DNA of 64,000 bases from Ypsolopha sequella (GCA_934047225.1 OW204000.1:15208001-15272000); one strand, 5' to 3'. Shown: positions 10,928 to 20,995, counted from the first letter of the stretch. Notes: generated by a model from the sequence alone, not told the origin. Made by a program: numbers and translations.

Positions 10928-11045
10928 TCTAGATTTAAATTGGTAGCACGCTTGTCTTGATAACAAGAGGTCGCAGGTTCGAATCCTGGCCCGGGGAATT
11001 TTTTCAAATTCTTGTCTTTGGATTTGTTTCTGATTGATATTTTCT
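10928..11045 (+). repeat. tRNA-derived SINE, copy 1
   Basis: TTGGTAGCACGCTTGTC (D-arm-like), an anticodon-like stem CTTGT/ACAAG, and the B-box GGTTCGAATCC in a T-arm are followed by CCCGGGGAATTTTTTCAAAT. The 5' acceptor half does not pair with CCCGGGG, so it is a SINE or tRNA relic rather than a working tRNA. The same post-T-arm tail appears at 39800-39905 (-) and 32960-33035 (-). Confidence 0.55.
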
Positions 11046-11531
11046 AGTTTGTATTACACTCTAATAATATTTAGAATATTCATAGCGATGGATTTCGCAA
11101 AATAAACATGATCTAGTTTTAATTTTAACTACTAGATATCTGGCTCGAATCGCACATACTGTATGACACACCTTATACTCAAGAGGTTCCAACGGTAAGT
11201 TTACTTAAAAACTAACTCGTAGATATCATGTTGATCCCATTCCCAACCCCGTGCACCACCTGGCACCCCTCTGCCGATTCTCATGCACCGATATATTGTT
11301 TATTGAGTTCAAAAGTTATGAGGCTGTGGCAAATTGACAGATGGCCAGATGAAAACCTAAAACTACCTAGTAATCACAGTGTATATTTTTCTAAGAATAT
11401 GCACAAGTTTGAAACAGCGGATGAATGGCTAAGACGCATGGCAATGGCAATGGCTAAGCTCTAGACGCAAGGACTTAACAAATACTTAAAACTTTAACCT
11501 TAAACTAGACATTTCTAAACACTGCACACAG
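11046..11531. other. Stretch without supported gene
   Basis: A 78-codon frame at 11228-11464 shows no family motif and its base composition matches the surroundings. I do not call it a gene. Confidence 0.35.
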
Positions 11532-11660
11532 TATCAATCAGTTATCTTGTTCAACAAGTTGCCTACGGAGTTAAAGACTATTACAAGTCATACTTTGTTT
11601 AAAAACAAATTAAAACAGTTTTTGTTGGAGAGGAATCTGTACAAAATTGATGAATTGTGA
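11532..11660 (+). pseudogene. LINE reverse transcriptase C-terminus fragment
   Basis: The last 42 codons of a LINE polymerase: VILFNKLPTELKTI, LFKNKLKQFLLERNLY, DEL stop. The order FNKLP, FKNKLK, FLL is typical of CR1/Jockey-type C-termini. Upstream domains are missing, giving a 5'-truncated remnant distinct from the one at 9302. Confidence 0.7.
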
Positions 11661-11807
11661 CAAATTATATATATATCATTTTTTTGTGTTTTTATTTTGA
11701 CATACCTAATTATTAAATTTTTAACATATTATTATTGACATTAACATACATGTATATTATTGTAGAAATAAGTTATTAGTGTTATAATTGTTTTCTTATG
11801 TATGAAA

Positions 11808-13052
11808 TAGCGAGTGTTTTAAACGTAACCGAGTAATTTATTGCTCTTACGCCCGTGTATCATACATACTACGTTTTTCAATGCATAGTGTGAGGAAATA
11901 AAACAAATATAATCTTGTGAACTTTAAATTATGATTGGCTCAAAAGGGCTGTATCCAGAGCCGTTAAACAGTGGAAAAAAAGTATAACATTTATGGTGCA
12001 CAGGAAAGGCTGTAGGTTAGCCAACCGTTGTAAATAAAAAAAAAAAAGCACTAGGGCAAAATAATCGACTTTCTGTTCGGTTTTGATGCATAAAAAGTTG
12101 GCATTTACTAGCACTTGCATTGAAAATAAATGAAATGAAATGAAAATGAGTCCTAAAAGCTGATCTCAGCCAACAGTCCATGTTGAATGTTTGCTCAGAG
12201 TCTGCGAGTGAGAGGACGCAAGCCATCCGTCCGTGAGGAACGTCTGGAGGTGACGCGGCTCATTGTTGTTGCCTTTTAAATGCAACGTAATAATTGGATT
12301 GCAAACTATGCGTCTAGACGGATCCATTCGACACCTACGAAGGGCGTTCGACTAACGACTATGCGAACGATGTTTCGACAGAGGATTCAAGTTATTGCTA
12401 GATTGCTGTTGGATTATTGCAACGATGTGCAGAATTATAAGTTTGCCTTTATTTATATTGCTAAAGTAACCATCACTTTTTGGCCCTGATCACAATCTAA
12501 AATCACAAAGTCTGTGGATGGAAGAACCCCGGCTTTGTATGGAAAATGTGGTTTCGGTGAAATTGGCTGAAATTTTTATATACCATAGATCTGGATCACC
12601 GGACCAAAAGTGTATATGGGGACAATCACCAAAAGTGATTAGTTTCAGAGATATGTGAAATTTAATGTTTGACTTGTTTCTTCAATTACTTTTCAATGCA
12701 AGTGCTCGTAAAGGCCCACTTTTTATGCATCAAAAGTGAACAGAAAGTCGATTATTTTGCCCTAGGGCTTTATTATTATTATTTTTTTTAATTTTTTTTG
12801 CAATGGTTGGCTAAGCTGCAGCGTTTCCTGTGCACCATAAATGTTATACTTTTTTCCCACCGTTTAACGGCTCTGGATACAGTCCTTTTGAGCCAATCAT
12901 AATTTAAAGTTCACAAGATTATATTTGTTTTATTTCCTCACACTATGCATTGAAAAACGTAGTATGATACACGGGCGTAAGAGCAATAAATTACTCGGTT
13001 ACGTTTAAAACAGTCGCATCGCTAATTTATTCCTTTTCACCCTTGTAGCATA
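11808..13052. mobile_element. Large fold-back element, arms about 320-360 bp
   Basis: Left arm 11808-12128 and right arm 12689-13052 are near reverse complements over their whole length (GTTTTAAACGTAACCGAG, TTACGCCCGTGTATCATAC, TTTCAATGCATAGTGTGAGG, GGGCAAAATAATCGACTTTC). The central 560 bp contains a segment (12485-12590) shared in reverse orientation with 21172-21285. A single third arm sits alone at 46928-47285. Short frames inside are shadows of the repeat. Confidence 0.85.
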
Positions 13053-13209
13053 AACTTGTAAGCATCAACACCTCAACAGCCCGCGTAACGTCTAGCGCTG
13101 GACACTGGAGGAATTTGCTATAATCCATATTCTGTGGGCAGGTGAATGAGGATAAGTCACATAACGGGAGAATCCAATTTTGACTATTACATTGCATGTG
13201 TTATGATTT
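13053..13209. other. Spacer before the two-gene transposon
   Basis: No feature recognised. The transposon's left end probably lies within or just after this stretch. Confidence 0.3.
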
Positions 13210-13449
13210 TCTGAGTACACTACTTTTTGATTTTTTGAAATCCGTCCATAAATGGCAAAGTTATTTAATATTTTATCGGGCTTGATTTTAAAACGCGCGC
13301 CTCCCGCCCGTGGATACCGATGTCGTCATCACACACAGACCCCGCGCGATCGCAGTCGTCCAGTACGCACATTCGTGATTAGTAGCGAACACTCGGTTTT
13401 TTTTCGAGTTTTATGCATTATCGGTTTATTGTTTCGGTGTTCTGTAATA

Positions 13450-15175
13450 ATGAGCAACAAATTGGAAGATGGATTCGAAAAAGGACAGTCAGATAATCTA
13501 CCTAAAGTGGATTCTTTCATGGTTTTTGAATACTTAAACAATCATGTGAAGTATACCAGCGCTGAAATCCGAGGTTGGAAGCTTCAACGGTAAGTACCTA
13601 CCAAATTTAATGTGTTAGTTAGTGAGTTTAGGCCTAGGTACTTTTTCCCATGGCTGTTGCGGTAGGTAATGTGAAAATAATAAAATAACCTGGGTAAAAA
13701 GGTACATGGACAGCATAACACACTCCATCATAAAAACGTTAGTCAAGTCAAGTACCTACATTATTTCTTCCTACGGAGTTCGAGTTGATGTTTTTGTAAG
13801 CAGGCAACTGCAGGCATGATTCATTGCGATTTAGTAAGTGCCGGTTTCAAGTTCACCTAAACATTATAGACCGGGAGCGCGCCGTAGATTAACTAACATT
13901 AGCGGATACCTACCATGTTTTTTGTTTCGATGCACTTAAATGGTGCAACCGCATCAGGTAATGTGATGTAGGTATTTAATGCTGTATGATTATTACAGGT
14001 CTGTACGAGAGTCATATGGCGACGATGCCGTAGGGTATGTCCAAGTCCAAAGAAATGGAAATGTGTGCACAGTAAAGGCAAGAATAACACCGGAGCATAA
14101 AGTAAAAACTAAAGGTTATAGCTGCACTCTCAAATGTGAAGAAAATGATAAAACTATTATTGATGTTACTTGTCATGATTGTGCTGCACAAAAAGGAGGT
14201 TGCAAACATAGTGTAGCATTTCTTATGTGGATACACAGACGCAGTGAAGAGCCTTCTCCAACTGAAAAAAAATGTTATTGGGCCAAACCAAAACTGGCCA
14301 CAGTGGGCACAACCTTGAAATTTATAAAAGCCAAAGATATCGGTTCCAGCGCTGGAGATATTGACGATAACGTTAATGTAAGAAGTGAACAATTTTTTAA
14401 CAAACTGGTGCACAATATACAGTTAAATTCTATTAGGATTCAGTTAACAAGTTACGTTACACAGAATGAACTTACGAAATTATCATTGCATAACTTGATA
14501 AATGATTATAAAAAAGAAGGTAACGACACGAACAGTGCACAAGGCTTCATCGATTATTGTACAACAAAACAAACACCAGAAAAGTGTTCAAAAATAGAAC
14601 AAGAAACTCTATCTCAAGCTCAGTCTCCTTTATGGCATGAGATGCGATATTGCAGAATAACCGCGTCAAAAATACACGACGCCGCCCATTGCAAAACCCC
14701 TGATGGTTCATTAGTTGAGCAAATATTCGGTGCAACCATACCAGAAACTCCTGCAATGCGAAGAGGCAAAGTACTGGAACCTGATGTTAGGGCAAAAGTA
14801 GCAAAATTGAGAAAATTTGTAATCGAAAATGGTGGGCTGTTTTTGAAAAGTGATTGGCCTATTTTAGGTGCATCTCCTGATGGCTTAACACAAGAATATG
14901 TCATAGAAATAAAATGTCCCATGACCACACAAGGCAAAGAAAGCTTTATTAAAAATAATCGTCTCACAAACAAATCAAAAGGTCAAATCCAGCTGCAAAT
15001 GTTTTTTTGCAACAAAACTAAAGGGCTTTTTTGTGTTGCTGATAAGAATTTTGAAGCTAACAAAGAAGTAGAAATCTTTGAAGAAGATTTTAATGAAATT
15101 TACTGCAAAGATCTTTTGGAAAAGCCAACAAGTTTTTGGAAACACTCAGTCTTTCCTAAATTGGTCAAAACTTAG
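13450..15175 (+). CDS. YqaJ-type nuclease with SWIM-like zinc finger (transposon-encoded)
   Basis: Two exons are predicted: 13450-13589 and 13999-15175, with intron 13590-13998. The donor G|GTAAGT and acceptor TTATTACAG keep phase exactly; the split Arg codon is CG|G. They join to 438 codons with no break. The start MSNKLEDGFEKG is preferred over an upstream ATG (13252) because the extension is arginine-rich and motif-free. A SWIM-like C-x2-C-x6-C-x-H motif (CHDC...GGCKH) lies at residues 105-117. The YqaJ/lambda-exonuclease fold follows: SPLWHEMR (about 256), RRGKVLE (301-307), SPDG with Asp341, EIKCP with Glu350 and Lys352, and QIQLQ (376-380). All the metal-site residues expected of the family are present. 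It presumably processes DNA during transposition. AATAAA at 15189-15194 follows the stop. Homologues accompany THAP-DDE transposases, as here. Confidence 0.85.
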
Positions 15176-15226
15176 GTTAAGGTATAAAAATAAACAGATG
15201 GCTTAAGATATAAATATTGTTTTATT

Positions 15227-17232
15227 TTAAACTTGGTTTCTAAATAAGCATTCTTGAAGATTAACTACTCCACAAGCAGATGTCACAACATAGTCTAATA
15301 TTCTAACATAATCAATTTCAACACATGCATGAGGTGCAATCATTTCAAACTCCCTTAAACGCCCTATACTTCTCTCGACGTGTACTCGAAGGGCCGCTAT
15401 TCTTTTAGTTTCTAAAACTTCTTCTTTACTTAGTTTTGATCCCGAATCAACGCTAGGAGGCCTTAAAAGTTTGCAACCTTGACGTTCAAGTAAATGAGCT
15501 ATATTCTTAAATCCCCTATCAGCCATCACTACGTCACCGGGGGATAACATCTGAAGAAAACCGCAGTCTTCAAAGATAAGGGCGTCCGATGTCCTTCCTC
15601 CATAACCTTCGGATATGAAGTTTATAAGTCCATTAGGTGTTATCGATATTAGATATTTTATAGTATTCGCATTTTTATATTGTGACCACGTCAGCGCCTG
15701 ATGTACTGCTGAGCTAGGTTTCTCGATTTGAATTTCTAAACAATCTATGATGCTGACGACTGTTGAATAACGCCTCCTAAAAGGTATCGGAAGATTTGAG
15801 CGAATATCGTCGCGAGGAGGAATAAAAATCAGTTTCTCCATGCATTGAGCAACCTTAGGTATTGTTTCTTTGAAATGTCTGGCGACTGTAGATTCCGAAA
15901 CTCCAAATTGAACAGCAAGCACGGAATTCGGTTCACGCCATCTCAGTTTTTTCAAGCTCAATAATACATCCATCAGAGGTCTCTCAGTAGATTCACTCAA
16001 ATATTCTAAACAGAAATACACTTGCGATGGTAATCCGAGAAAAAGCTTAGGTTCTCTAGATATAGACATTAAAGTTCCTTTTTGCATGTGTTCCTTAAAT
16101 AACTCAGTATCTACTTGTCGTTTCATTTCACGGGCGTCAGTATTTACACTGAATCCACTTAGGCTCGCAGAAACTGATGAGGTATTAGAGTAAGATGTGA
16201 AGCTATCATGCATTGGTTCCCGATGATGATCCCGACGATGTTCTTTTGGTTTCACCGTTTTTATTTTAAGAGCAAACTCTTCAACCCGGTCAAAACCGGC
16301 GTCAGTATTAATGCCCTTGCTTCGAACTTTTGGCTTTATATTAACTTGCACTGCGAGTGATTTATATTTAGGATCATTGTGTAGATTTGCCGCATTATCT
16401 TCTTCAAGCGGGTTTATAGCCTCTGTATCATTTGAATTAAAATCAATCGTTTCACACGCCACGAACTCTTCTTGTGTTATTAGGTTTTCATGACCAACTT
16501 CCGGATTAAGCACTCTTTCAAAGTACTCAATCTGCTGTCTTTTTTATATCCAGTCCGTTCTACAACGGCGTTATCCTTTCTTTGGCAGTCAAATTTATGC
16601 GGCAGAACTCCTTTTTTTAGTCTTAGTTGACCACCCATCAATCGGTACCTTATATAATTTTCCATGTCATTTTCGACCTGTAAAAAGTAAAAACAGATTA
16701 AAGATTCTTTATTTTATTTTTAAATAATACTTTACTTACTGAGAAAAGCAGATCCAAAAAATAGGTCCTACAGCAAAGAAATTAAAATTCGAATCATTAC
16801 CTATTGTTGATAGGTATTCATTATCGTAGATAAAAATGCGGTAGTCTCCCGGACTACAAATATCATACCTACGTTGATTATTGTTTATTGTTATTACCTC
16901 ATACGATTGTGTTAAGGTTGAGACAATATGACATAAAAGGATTAAGTTTTAAGGTTTTTGATTCCATTGATCGATAAAATAGGTGACATTTACTCAATAA
17001 TACGAGGAAATAGGTATACGTCAAGTATAAGGTATAACGTAGGAAAGGTACTTACGTCGAAATGATCTTCGCAACAGTAATGAGTACTTTTGCTTGATAA
17101 AGGATCTCTCTTCATAACACTACACCACTTTTTTCTAGCTTTTTTGTCTGTTGGAACATGAAAAAATAGTTTGTCGGGCGTACTACTACTTGTACTCTTG
17201 CACTTTGGCACGACACAATATTTGTAAGACAT
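15227..17232 (-). pseudogene. THAP-DDE transposase, one frameshift
   Basis: Exon 1 is 17232-17056: MSYKYCVVPKCKS, the THAP Cys pair, then KKWCSVMKRD and CCEDHFD. The donor GAC|GTAAGT is followed by intron 17055-16678 and acceptor TTTTTACAG. Exon 2 from 16677 completes the THAP domain (VENDMENYIRYRLMGG, then GVLPHKF) in phase. The frame then breaks at an A-tract (T-run on +, 16540-16545). One more A would fuse GYKK to RQQIEYFERVLNPE and give about 540 residues. The 428-codon remainder holds a helix-turn-helix-like block (FGVSESTVARHF) and a DDE_Tnp_4-type catalytic domain: IIDCLEIQIEKP (Asp257 of this part), GYGGRTSDA, VVMADRGF (Asp332) and HVERSIGRLREF (Glu380). The catalytic residues are intact. 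AATAAA overlaps the stop. Either a real recent inactivation or an assembly error in a homopolymer would explain the break. Confidence 0.85.
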
Positions 17233-17562
17233 TTTTAAGGATATTGATACACAACAATAAATCTATAACAAAGCGACCGTGACAAGCACAGCTCAAGAAC
17301 TGCGCGGGAAACAGAGTACACCTACAGAACTGAAGAGCGCGTGCGGGGTCGCGCCCCGGGTATGTGTGGGATGACGTCACGCGCTCGCGGCTGGTACTGG
17401 CGGGCGTTATTTGAACTGCTACAGTAAAATTGCTGTACTTTCGACATTTCTTGTCCGATTTGGATATTTTTTTCACCATAAGTCATGTTTTTTTTACTGT
17501 CATCGATCTACATACTTAACAAAAATCGTGACTCTTCCTCAATGGTGATTGGAGTACTGTTG

Positions 17563-17840
17563 CACAATGGCGTGCAAAGAACTTTTTGCTGGAAAAGCAA
17601 ATAATTGGTCAAAGACAATAATAAAAAAAAAATATATATATTTAAATACCACTTTGAAAAAAAAAAGTTTTGTATGATGCCAGGGTAGACAATGTCTACC
17701 CTAGAGTGAAAATTTCCTATACAAACTTTTTTTTTTCAAAGTGATATTTAAATTTTTTCATATTTTTTTTATTGTTATTCTTGACCAATTGCTTACTTTT
17801 CCAGCAAAAAGTTCTGTGCACGCCACTGTGCAATATCAAT
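17563..17840. mobile_element. Fold-back element, about 275 bp
   Basis: TTGCACAATGGCGTGCAAAG... and CTTTTCCAGCAAAAAG pair across the element. The centre is a short perfect palindrome, AGGGTAGACAATGTCTACCCT. It lies just outside the right end of the two-gene transposon. No coding capacity. Confidence 0.8.
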
Positions 17841-18028
17841 CCTACTACGTGGAACTTAATATAGTTCGATTATAGACGAAATCTAACCGTTACACAAAAT
17901 TATGTAGACGTTACTGATTTATTATTTCATTTTACATACGTGATTGTAACTCTATGATTATACTAATTCTATGTTATTCTATAATTTGTAAATCATATGG
18001 TAGATGTCTGTAGTATTAAAGAAACAAG
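17841..18028. other. Flank of the LTR-like element
   Basis: AT-rich sequence. The last five bases, ACAAG (18024-18028), are the left copy of the probable target-site duplication. Confidence 0.4.
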
Positions 18029-18295
18029 TAAAACAACCCAGAAAGATAAGCAAAAACAAAACTCGGGATTCCCATTAGATTGGTATAATCTCTCGGATCG
18101 TATTATAACCACAATCAAGTCAAGTCATTTTTCAACAACTCAATCCCTCTCCGAGTCCGAGCTCTCCGATTACCCACTGACGACTCCTCATTTTAAAAAA
18201 GGAGTGCACGATGGCCAAGTGTGAATCTGAAGTCATGAATAGATTACTAGTGAATTGATACAACTTTAAACATTACTACTTTGTTACTTGTTACA
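18029..18295 (-). repeat. Terminal direct repeat, left copy
   Basis: 267 bp, TAAAACAACCCAGAAAGATA to CTTTGTTACTTGTTACA. Compared with the right copy it lacks one A in the TTTTAAAAAAGG run. In the proposed minus orientation this is the 3' LTR. Confidence 0.8.
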
Positions 18296-18523
18296 GTCGG
18301 CCATCCTTCATAAAACGAGTCCCCTCGTTTACATATTTGCATTAATGGTTATCTTTAAGCTTACATACAGTTAAAATAGGATAAATATATTTACATTTCC
18401 TTAAATAATTATGAGTACTTTTTATTATGTACTTTTATTATAGCCGTGCAAGCTGAAACTACTTCCTTCACTATCGGCCTGCAACGACTGCGATGTTACG
18501 CAACACGCCTCCTGGGCGACAAA

Positions 18524-19282
18524 TTCATATGCCTCGCTTACTCACTAATGCGGCAAGTTCATATGCCTCACTAACTCACTAATGCGGCAAGTTCATATGC
18601 CTCACTTACTCACTAATGCGGCAAGTTCATATGCCTCACTAACTCACTAATGCGGCAAGTTCATATGCCTCACTAACTCACTAATGCGGCAAGTTCATAT
18701 GCCTCGCTTACTCACTAATGTGGCAAGTTCATATGCCTCACTTACTCACTAATGCAGCAAGTTCATATGCCTCGCTTACTCACTAATGCGGCAAGTTCAT
18801 ATGCCTCACTTACTCACTAATGCGGCAAGTTCATATGCCTCGCTTACTCACTAATGCGGCAAGTTCATATGCCTCACTTACTCACTAATGCGGCAAGTTC
18901 ATATGCCTCGCTTACTCACTAATGCGGCAAGTTCATATGCCTCACTTACTCACTAATGCGGCAAGTTCATATGCCTCGCTTACTCACTAATGCGGCAAGT
19001 TCATATGCCTCACTTACTCACTAATGCGGCAAGTTCATATGCCTCACTTACTCACTAATGCGGCAAGTTCATATGCCTCACTTACTCACTAATGCGGCAA
19101 GTTCATATGCCTCACTTACTCACTAATGCGGCAAGTTCATATGCCTCGCTTACTCACTAATGCGGCAAGTTCATATGCCTCGCTTACTCACTAATGCGGC
19201 AAGTTCATATGCCTCACTTACTCACTAATGCGGCAAGTTCATATGCCTCACTTACTCACTAATGCGGCAAGTTCATATGCCT
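18524..19282 (+). repeat. 34-bp minisatellite, 22 periods
   Basis: The unit is TTCATATGCCTCACTTACTC plus ACTAATGCGGCAAG. The distance from the first to the last TTCATATGC is 748 bp, exactly 22 x 34, so no indels have accumulated. A single site (CTCGCTT or CTCACTT) alternates over units 6-15, producing a 68-bp higher-order pattern. The array runs straight into the hexamer array after ATGCCTCG. Confidence 0.95.
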
Positions 19283-19972
19283 CGTCATCGCCATCGCCAT
19301 CGCCAGCGCCATCGCCATCGTCGTCGCCATTCATCGCCATCGCCGTCGCCATCGCCGTCGCCATCGCCGTCGCCATCGCCGTCGCCATCGCCATCGCCAG
19401 CGCCATCGCCATCGCCATCGCCAGCGCCAGCGCCATCGCCAGCGCCATCGCCATCACCAGTGCCATCGCCAGCACCATCGCCAGCGCCATCGCCAGCGCC
19501 GTCGCCATCGCCAGCGCCATCGCCAGCACCATTGCCAGCGCCATCGCCAGCGCCGTCGCCATCGCCATCACCATTGCCAGCGCCATCACCATCGCCAGCG
19601 CCATCGCCAGCACCATTGCCAGCGCCATGGCCAGCGCCGTCGCCATCACCAGCGCCATCGCAATCGCCAGCACCATCGCCAGCGCCATCGCCAGCGCCAT
19701 CGCCAGCGCCATCGCCAGCGCCGTCGCCATCGCCAGCGCCATCGCCATCACCATCGCCAGCGCCGTCGCCATCGCCAGCGCCAGCGCCGTCGCCAGCACC
19801 ATCGCCAGCGCCATCGCCAGCGCCATCGCCAGCGCCGTCGCCATCGCCATCACCATCGCCAGCGCCGTCGCCATCGCCAGCGCCAGCGCCGTCGCCATCG
19901 CCGGCGCCATCGCCGTCACCAGCGCCATCGCCATTGCTAGCGCCATCGCCAGCGCCGTCGCCATCTCTTCTC
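19283..19972. repeat. GC-rich hexamer array (GCCATC/GCCAGC)
   Basis: About 690 bp of degenerate six-base units GCCATC, GCCAGC, GCCGTC and GCCATT, in an otherwise AT-rich region. Because the period is a multiple of three, several frames stay open for more than 230 codons: Ala-Ile and Pro-Ser/Pro-Ala dipeptide runs on +, Met-Ala/Leu-Ala on -. None of these has protein-like complexity. I treat the long frames as a by-product of the repeat. Confidence 0.95.
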
Positions 19973-20050
19973 TAAATTCTTGACTCGCTGCTTCGTCTTC
20001 GACAGCTCTATTTCACGAGGCGGAGTCATCACTGAGTCTGTGTCGCTCAT
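19937..20050 (-). pseudogene. Possible gag N-terminal stub cut off by the hexamer array
   Basis: From an ATG at 20050 (-), 28 codons read MSDTDSVMTPPREIELSK then TKQRVKNLEK. Composition is normal and includes a charged segment like the starts of insect gag proteins. At about 19968 the frame enters the hexamer array and after a few Trp/Arg codons meets TAG (19937-19939). It would lie some 600 bp downstream of the 5' repeat in minus orientation. The identity as gag is inference; no later gag motif exists. Confidence 0.35.
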
Positions 20051-20650
20051 TTTCTAGAACTCAAAAACATTTTCGCTTCATGAAACTGTATCACTTTTAA
20101 CAAACTGTCAGGTAATGATTCTAGATTAGGTTATTTTAAATCTCTTTGCATCTTGGAAACTAACGAATATTTTGTAAAGTCATGAATTTATATAATATAA
20201 AATAACCTTGAAATTTCGCTTTCAACTCACTATTAGCATTTAACTCTAACGAACACGTGTTTCACCATAATAAATAGCACCTCATAAACAAGGACCGATA
20301 TTGGGGCCAAATTGTTAATCCGTTTGCATCATGTCTCATGAAGTTTAAAATGATTGAATTTTTACGTTATATGGCTTTTTCAATTATTAATTAGTTACTG
20401 CTACTTATATTTTCGTTTAACTTTATTTTTATTCTGACACACATGCGAGTGAAGTTAAAAAAAGATGGAGAAAATTATCCACGTGCATCGTCGAATTCAC
20501 AAACAAAACAAAATGCCATTATAACAAGAACTGAGGTTTCTTTTTAAAATAATTTTGCAATTACTTACACTCTGAAGGCTTGAGTTTCAATCCAGGGCGT
20601 GTAGTTTGACACAAAAATTATTTATTTCCGTGCCTATCCCGCTTCTGAGC
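20051..20650. other. Internal leader of the LTR-like element
   Basis: AT-rich and non-coding. Next to the right terminal repeat I see no TGG-type primer-binding site (minus-strand sequence GCTCAGAAGCGGGATAGG). Confidence 0.4.
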
Positions 20651-20918
20651 TAAAACAACCCAGAAAGATAAGCAAAAACAAAACTCGGGATTCCCATTAG
20701 ATTGGTATAATCTCTCGGATCGTATTATAACCACAATCAAGTCAAGTCATTTTTCAACAACTCAATCCCTCTCCGAGTCCGAGCTCTCCGATTACCCACT
20801 GACGACTCCTCATTTTAAAAAAAGGAGTGCACGATGGCCAAGTGTGAATCTGAAGTCATGAATAGATTACTAGTGAATTGATACAACTTTAAACATTACT
20901 ACTTTGTTACTTGTTACA
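20651..20918 (-). repeat. Terminal direct repeat, right copy
   Basis: 268 bp, the same sequence as 18029-18295 plus one A. In minus orientation it is the 5' LTR. The target copy ACAAG overlaps its last base. Confidence 0.8.
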
Positions 20919-20995
20919 CAAGTTAAACATTGAACTTGACATAGGTACCAACTCTGAAACTAATTACTTTTGAAGATTGTGGATTGTGCCCATAT

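Larger units (their letters stand above)
13210..17500. mobile_element. ISL2EU-like two-gene DNA transposon
   Basis: Two convergent, intron-containing genes share this 4.3-kb unit: a SWIM-like/YqaJ nuclease on + and a THAP + DDE transposase on -. From family knowledge, that gene pair is the hallmark of the ISL2EU group of eukaryotic transposons. Their stop codons are only 51 bp apart, and each gene has an AATAAA in that gap. Both outer ends carry similar GC-rich subterminal blocks in inverted orientation (CGTCATCACACACA... near 13324 and the reverse complement of CGTCATCCCACACA near 17365). Exact termini and target duplication could not be fixed; the boundaries are estimates. Confidence 0.75.
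18029..20918 (-). mobile_element. Recent LTR-like element carrying two tandem arrays
   Basis: Direct terminal repeats (18029-18295 and 20651-20918) enclose 2.36 kb. The repeats appear identical except for one A in a homopolymer. The unit is flanked by ACAAG at 18024-18028 and 20918-20922 (or CAAG, if the repeat ends in ACA), which supports insertion. Read on -, the repeats start TGTAACAAG as many insect LTRs do. An internal ATG at 20050 opens a short gag-like N-terminus. There is no pol, protease or integrase, and no clear primer-binding site or polypurine tract next to the repeats. It is therefore best called a non-autonomous LTR-like element (LARD/TRIM type). Most of its interior is satellite-like. 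Confidence 0.65.

Noticed and set aside
10928..11000. tRNA-Ser(UGA) gene
   Set aside because: Anticodon-like stem and B-box are present, but the acceptor stem does not pair and the long variable arm of tRNA-Ser is absent. Better read as a SINE.
11228..11464. 78-codon host exon
   Set aside because: No family motif, no splice context and no compositional shift.
13252..13449. Upstream start for the YqaJ gene
   Set aside because: The 66-residue extension is rich in Arg/Pro and lacks motifs. The ATG at 13450 fits the domain start better.
14012..14973. Minus-strand frames opposite the YqaJ gene
   Set aside because: They are shadows of a well-supported plus-strand coding sequence.
18524..19282. 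CRISPR-like array
   Set aside because: Units are identical 34-bp tandem repeats without spacers, in eukaryotic DNA.
19228..19983. Long reading frames (Ala-Ile, Pro-Ser, Met-Ala runs)
   Set aside because: They arise automatically from a six-base tandem repeat, and several frames on both strands are open at once.
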